Assembly: GCA_023405565.1 (NCBI GenBank)
Contig: JAEXXW010000069.1
Coordinates: 1 to 7,478, forward strand
Source of the DNA: Pseudomonadota bacterium
GTDB lineage: Bacteria; Pseudomonadota; Alphaproteobacteria; Rhizobiales; Xanthobacteraceae
Length of the DNA stretch: 7,478 bases
Reading direction: 5' to 3'
Part shown: positions 6,301 to 7,478 of the stretch, in pieces
How the letters are laid out: each line of letters begins with the position of its first letter
Position numbering within the stretch: position 1 is the stretch's first letter
Notes under the pieces: model-generated
Seen by the model: the letters and a program-made list of their open reading frames with translations, nothing else
The model's database searches: none
Told to the model about the DNA's origin: nothing
Made by a program: the position numbers and the translations under genes

Positions 6301-7389
6301 ATGCGTGTCTCGATGACCATGGGACGTTATTTCGGGATGAAATTCCTGGTCACTGCGCTTGCCGTTTTCGGCGGCGTCGTGTTCCTTGTCATCCTGCTCG
6401 ATTCTGTCGAGCTCATGCGTCGTACCGCCAGCAACGAGAACGCAACGGCTTTTCTGGTGATCAAGTTGTCGTTCTTCCGCGTACCGATGATGGCCGAGCG
6501 CATCCTGCCTTTCTGCATCCTGGTCGGTGCGATGTCCTGCTATCTCGGCCTCTCGCGCCGGAACGAACTTGTGGTGGCGCGTGCAGCCGGTGTCTCAGCG
6601 TGGCAATTCACGGCTCCCGCTGTCGTGGTCGCACTCCTGCTGGGGGCACTCGCCACACTCGTCTACAATCCTGTCGCAGCCAACCTGCAGGAGCGGGCCA
6701 AACGTTACGAGGCCGAGATCTTTGGTCAGCGAAGCTTCGGTCAGCAGGATGCCGGTTTCTGGGTGCGTCAACGCAGCGTTGACGGTCAATCCATCATCAA
6801 CGCACGCGATAGCCGCCGGCAAGGCATGCGGCTCATCGGTGTGACCGTCTTCACCTTTGATCAACAGGGGCGGTACCAAGATAGGATCGAGGCCGAATCG
6901 GCAGAGCTGAACAATGGGTATTGGGAGTTGATCAATGCCCGGCTTTATCCTTCGGACGAACCACCCAGCGTCCACGCGATCTACAAACTCAAAACAAATA
7001 TCTCTCGTGAGCAGGTGCAGGAAAACTTCGCCACTCCGGAAACTCTGACGGTCTGGGAACTGCCGAATTACATTCAAACGGCGGAGAATGCCGGCCTTGC
7101 CGCCGCAGGGTACCGTCTCCAGTACCACAAGTTGCTGTCCCGCCCCTTCCTGCTCGCATCGATGGTCCTGCTCGCGGCCGCTTTCAGCCTGCGTTTCGCG
7201 CGCATGGGCGGCGTCCAAAAAATGGTTCTTGGTGGCGTCTTGTCCGGATTTTTGCTTTATGTTCTCTCGAAAATCACCGAAGACATGAGCAAGACTGAGT
7301 TGCTGTCTCCTGTGACGGCGGCTTGGGCTCCTGTTCTTATCGGGGGGCTGACGGGGTTTTTGGTGTTGCTTTATCAGGAAGACGGGTGA
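6301..7389 (+). CDS. lptG: LPS export ABC transporter permease LptG
   Basis: This is the partner permease of LptF. The heterodimer with LptB forms the LPS extractor. The protein has 362 residues from ATG 6301, the usual size. It starts MTMGRYFGMKF, with TM1 about 14-36 ending LLDSVELMRR, TM2 62-84, coupling segment RRNELVVARAAGVS (86-99) that contacts LptB in known structures, TM3 103-124, periplasmic jellyroll domain about 126-275, and the YRLQYHKLLSRPF segment (271-283) leading into TM4 282-298, TM5 304-325 and TM6 338-358. The frame is open upstream to 6220 within lptF, but homology and the ribosome-binding site favour 6301. The TGA stop shares its last base with the ATG of the next gene. 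Telling LptG from LptF rests on its second place in the pair, its RRNEL motif and the YHKLLSRP motif. Confidence 0.94.
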   Translation: MRVSMTMGRYFGMKFLVTALAVFGGVVFLVILLDSVELMRRTASNENATAFLVIKLSFFRVPMMAERILPFCILVGAMSCYLGLSRRNELVVARAAGVSAWQFTAPAVVVALLLGALATLVYNPVAANLQERAKRYEAEIFGQRSFGQQDAGFWVRQRSVDGQSIINARDSRRQGMRLIGVTVFTFDQQGRYQDRIEAESAELNNGYWELINARLYPSDEPPSVHAIYKLKTNISREQVQENFATPETLTVWELPNYIQTAENAGLAAAGYRLQYHKLLSRPFLLASMVLLAAAFSLRFARMGGVQKMVLGGVLSGFLLYVLSKITEDMSKTELLSPVTAAWAPVLIGGLTGFLVLLYQEDG

Positions 7390-7478
7390 TGGCGTTGCGT
7401 TTCCTTCCCCGTCCCGGAGTGATTTGCCGCAGGCATGCCGTCGCGGCGCTGGTGTGGTGCGCCGCGGCGATGGCCGGG
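7389..7478 (+). CDS. lptD: Probable LPS-assembly outer-membrane protein LptD (N-terminal part)
   Basis: The gene begins at ATG 7389, overlapping the lptG stop by one base (TGATG), and runs off the window after 30 codons. The visible part is a signal-peptide-like opening: basic residues (MALRFLPRP, CRRH), then an Ala/Val/Leu/Trp core (AVAALVWCAAAMAG). No LptD domain is visible. The name rests on gene order, since lptD (imp/ostA) follows lptF-lptG in many Hyphomicrobiales and its product must be exported. LptD with LptE inserts LPS into the outer leaflet of the outer membrane, so this would join the inner and outer ends of the export machine on one transcript. Another exported protein is the main alternative. 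Confidence 0.68.
   Translation, partial: MALRFLPRPGVICRRHAVAALVWCAAAMAG

Noticed and set aside
1..7478. CRISPR array, tRNA, insertion sequence, phage or defence genes
   Set aside because: No regularly spaced repeats, tRNA cloverleaf, transposase motifs, long terminal inverted repeats or defence domains were seen.

Overview
The window looks like chromosomal DNA of an alphaproteobacterium, most likely of the order Hyphomicrobiales (Rhizobiales), in or near the Bradyrhizobium/Afipia/Xanthobacteraceae group. The grounds are the GC-rich codon use, the divergent pepA / lptF-lptG-lptD arrangement, holC close to pepA, and a Bug-type (TctC) solute-binding protein. The taxon is an inference from gene order and protein style. 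No rRNA or other marker is present.

Left part (1-892), all on the minus strand. The start of a Bug/TctC periplasmic binding protein runs off the left edge. Upstream of it is a 193-residue exported protein of unknown function that begins with TTG and carries a C-terminal BamE/SmpA-like segment. The 224-bp gap at 893-1116 holds a candidate sigma70-type promoter for that protein and one short GC-rich hairpin.

Middle part (1117-4587), minus strand. A three-gene cluster is transcribed in the order pepA (leucyl aminopeptidase), an exported S10-family serine peptidase, then holC (chi subunit of DNA polymerase III). The peptidase and holC overlap by 4 bp (GTGA). The peptidase is 40 bp downstream of pepA, next to a 16-bp near-perfect direct repeat that duplicates the end of pepA.

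Right part (4588-7478). A roughly 400-bp divergent control region separates pepA from the plus-strand LPS export cluster lptF, lptG and the first 30 codons of a probable lptD. It contains a perfect 14-bp palindrome next to a promoter-like -10 box. LptF and LptG are the inner-membrane subunits that, with LptB, extract lipopolysaccharide from the inner membrane. LptD is the outer-membrane end of the same bridge. The spacing (13 bp, then a 1-bp TGATG overlap) indicates one transcript.

Most of the window is housekeeping. I do not see a new defence, mobile or biosynthetic system. The points most worth a second look are: the S10 peptidase, whose usual C-terminal-carboxylate-binding residues are replaced; a Lys/Gln-rich insertion in the periplasmic domain of LptF; the unclear LptF start behind a long leader; the palindrome in the divergent promoter region; and the TTG-started BamE-like protein.
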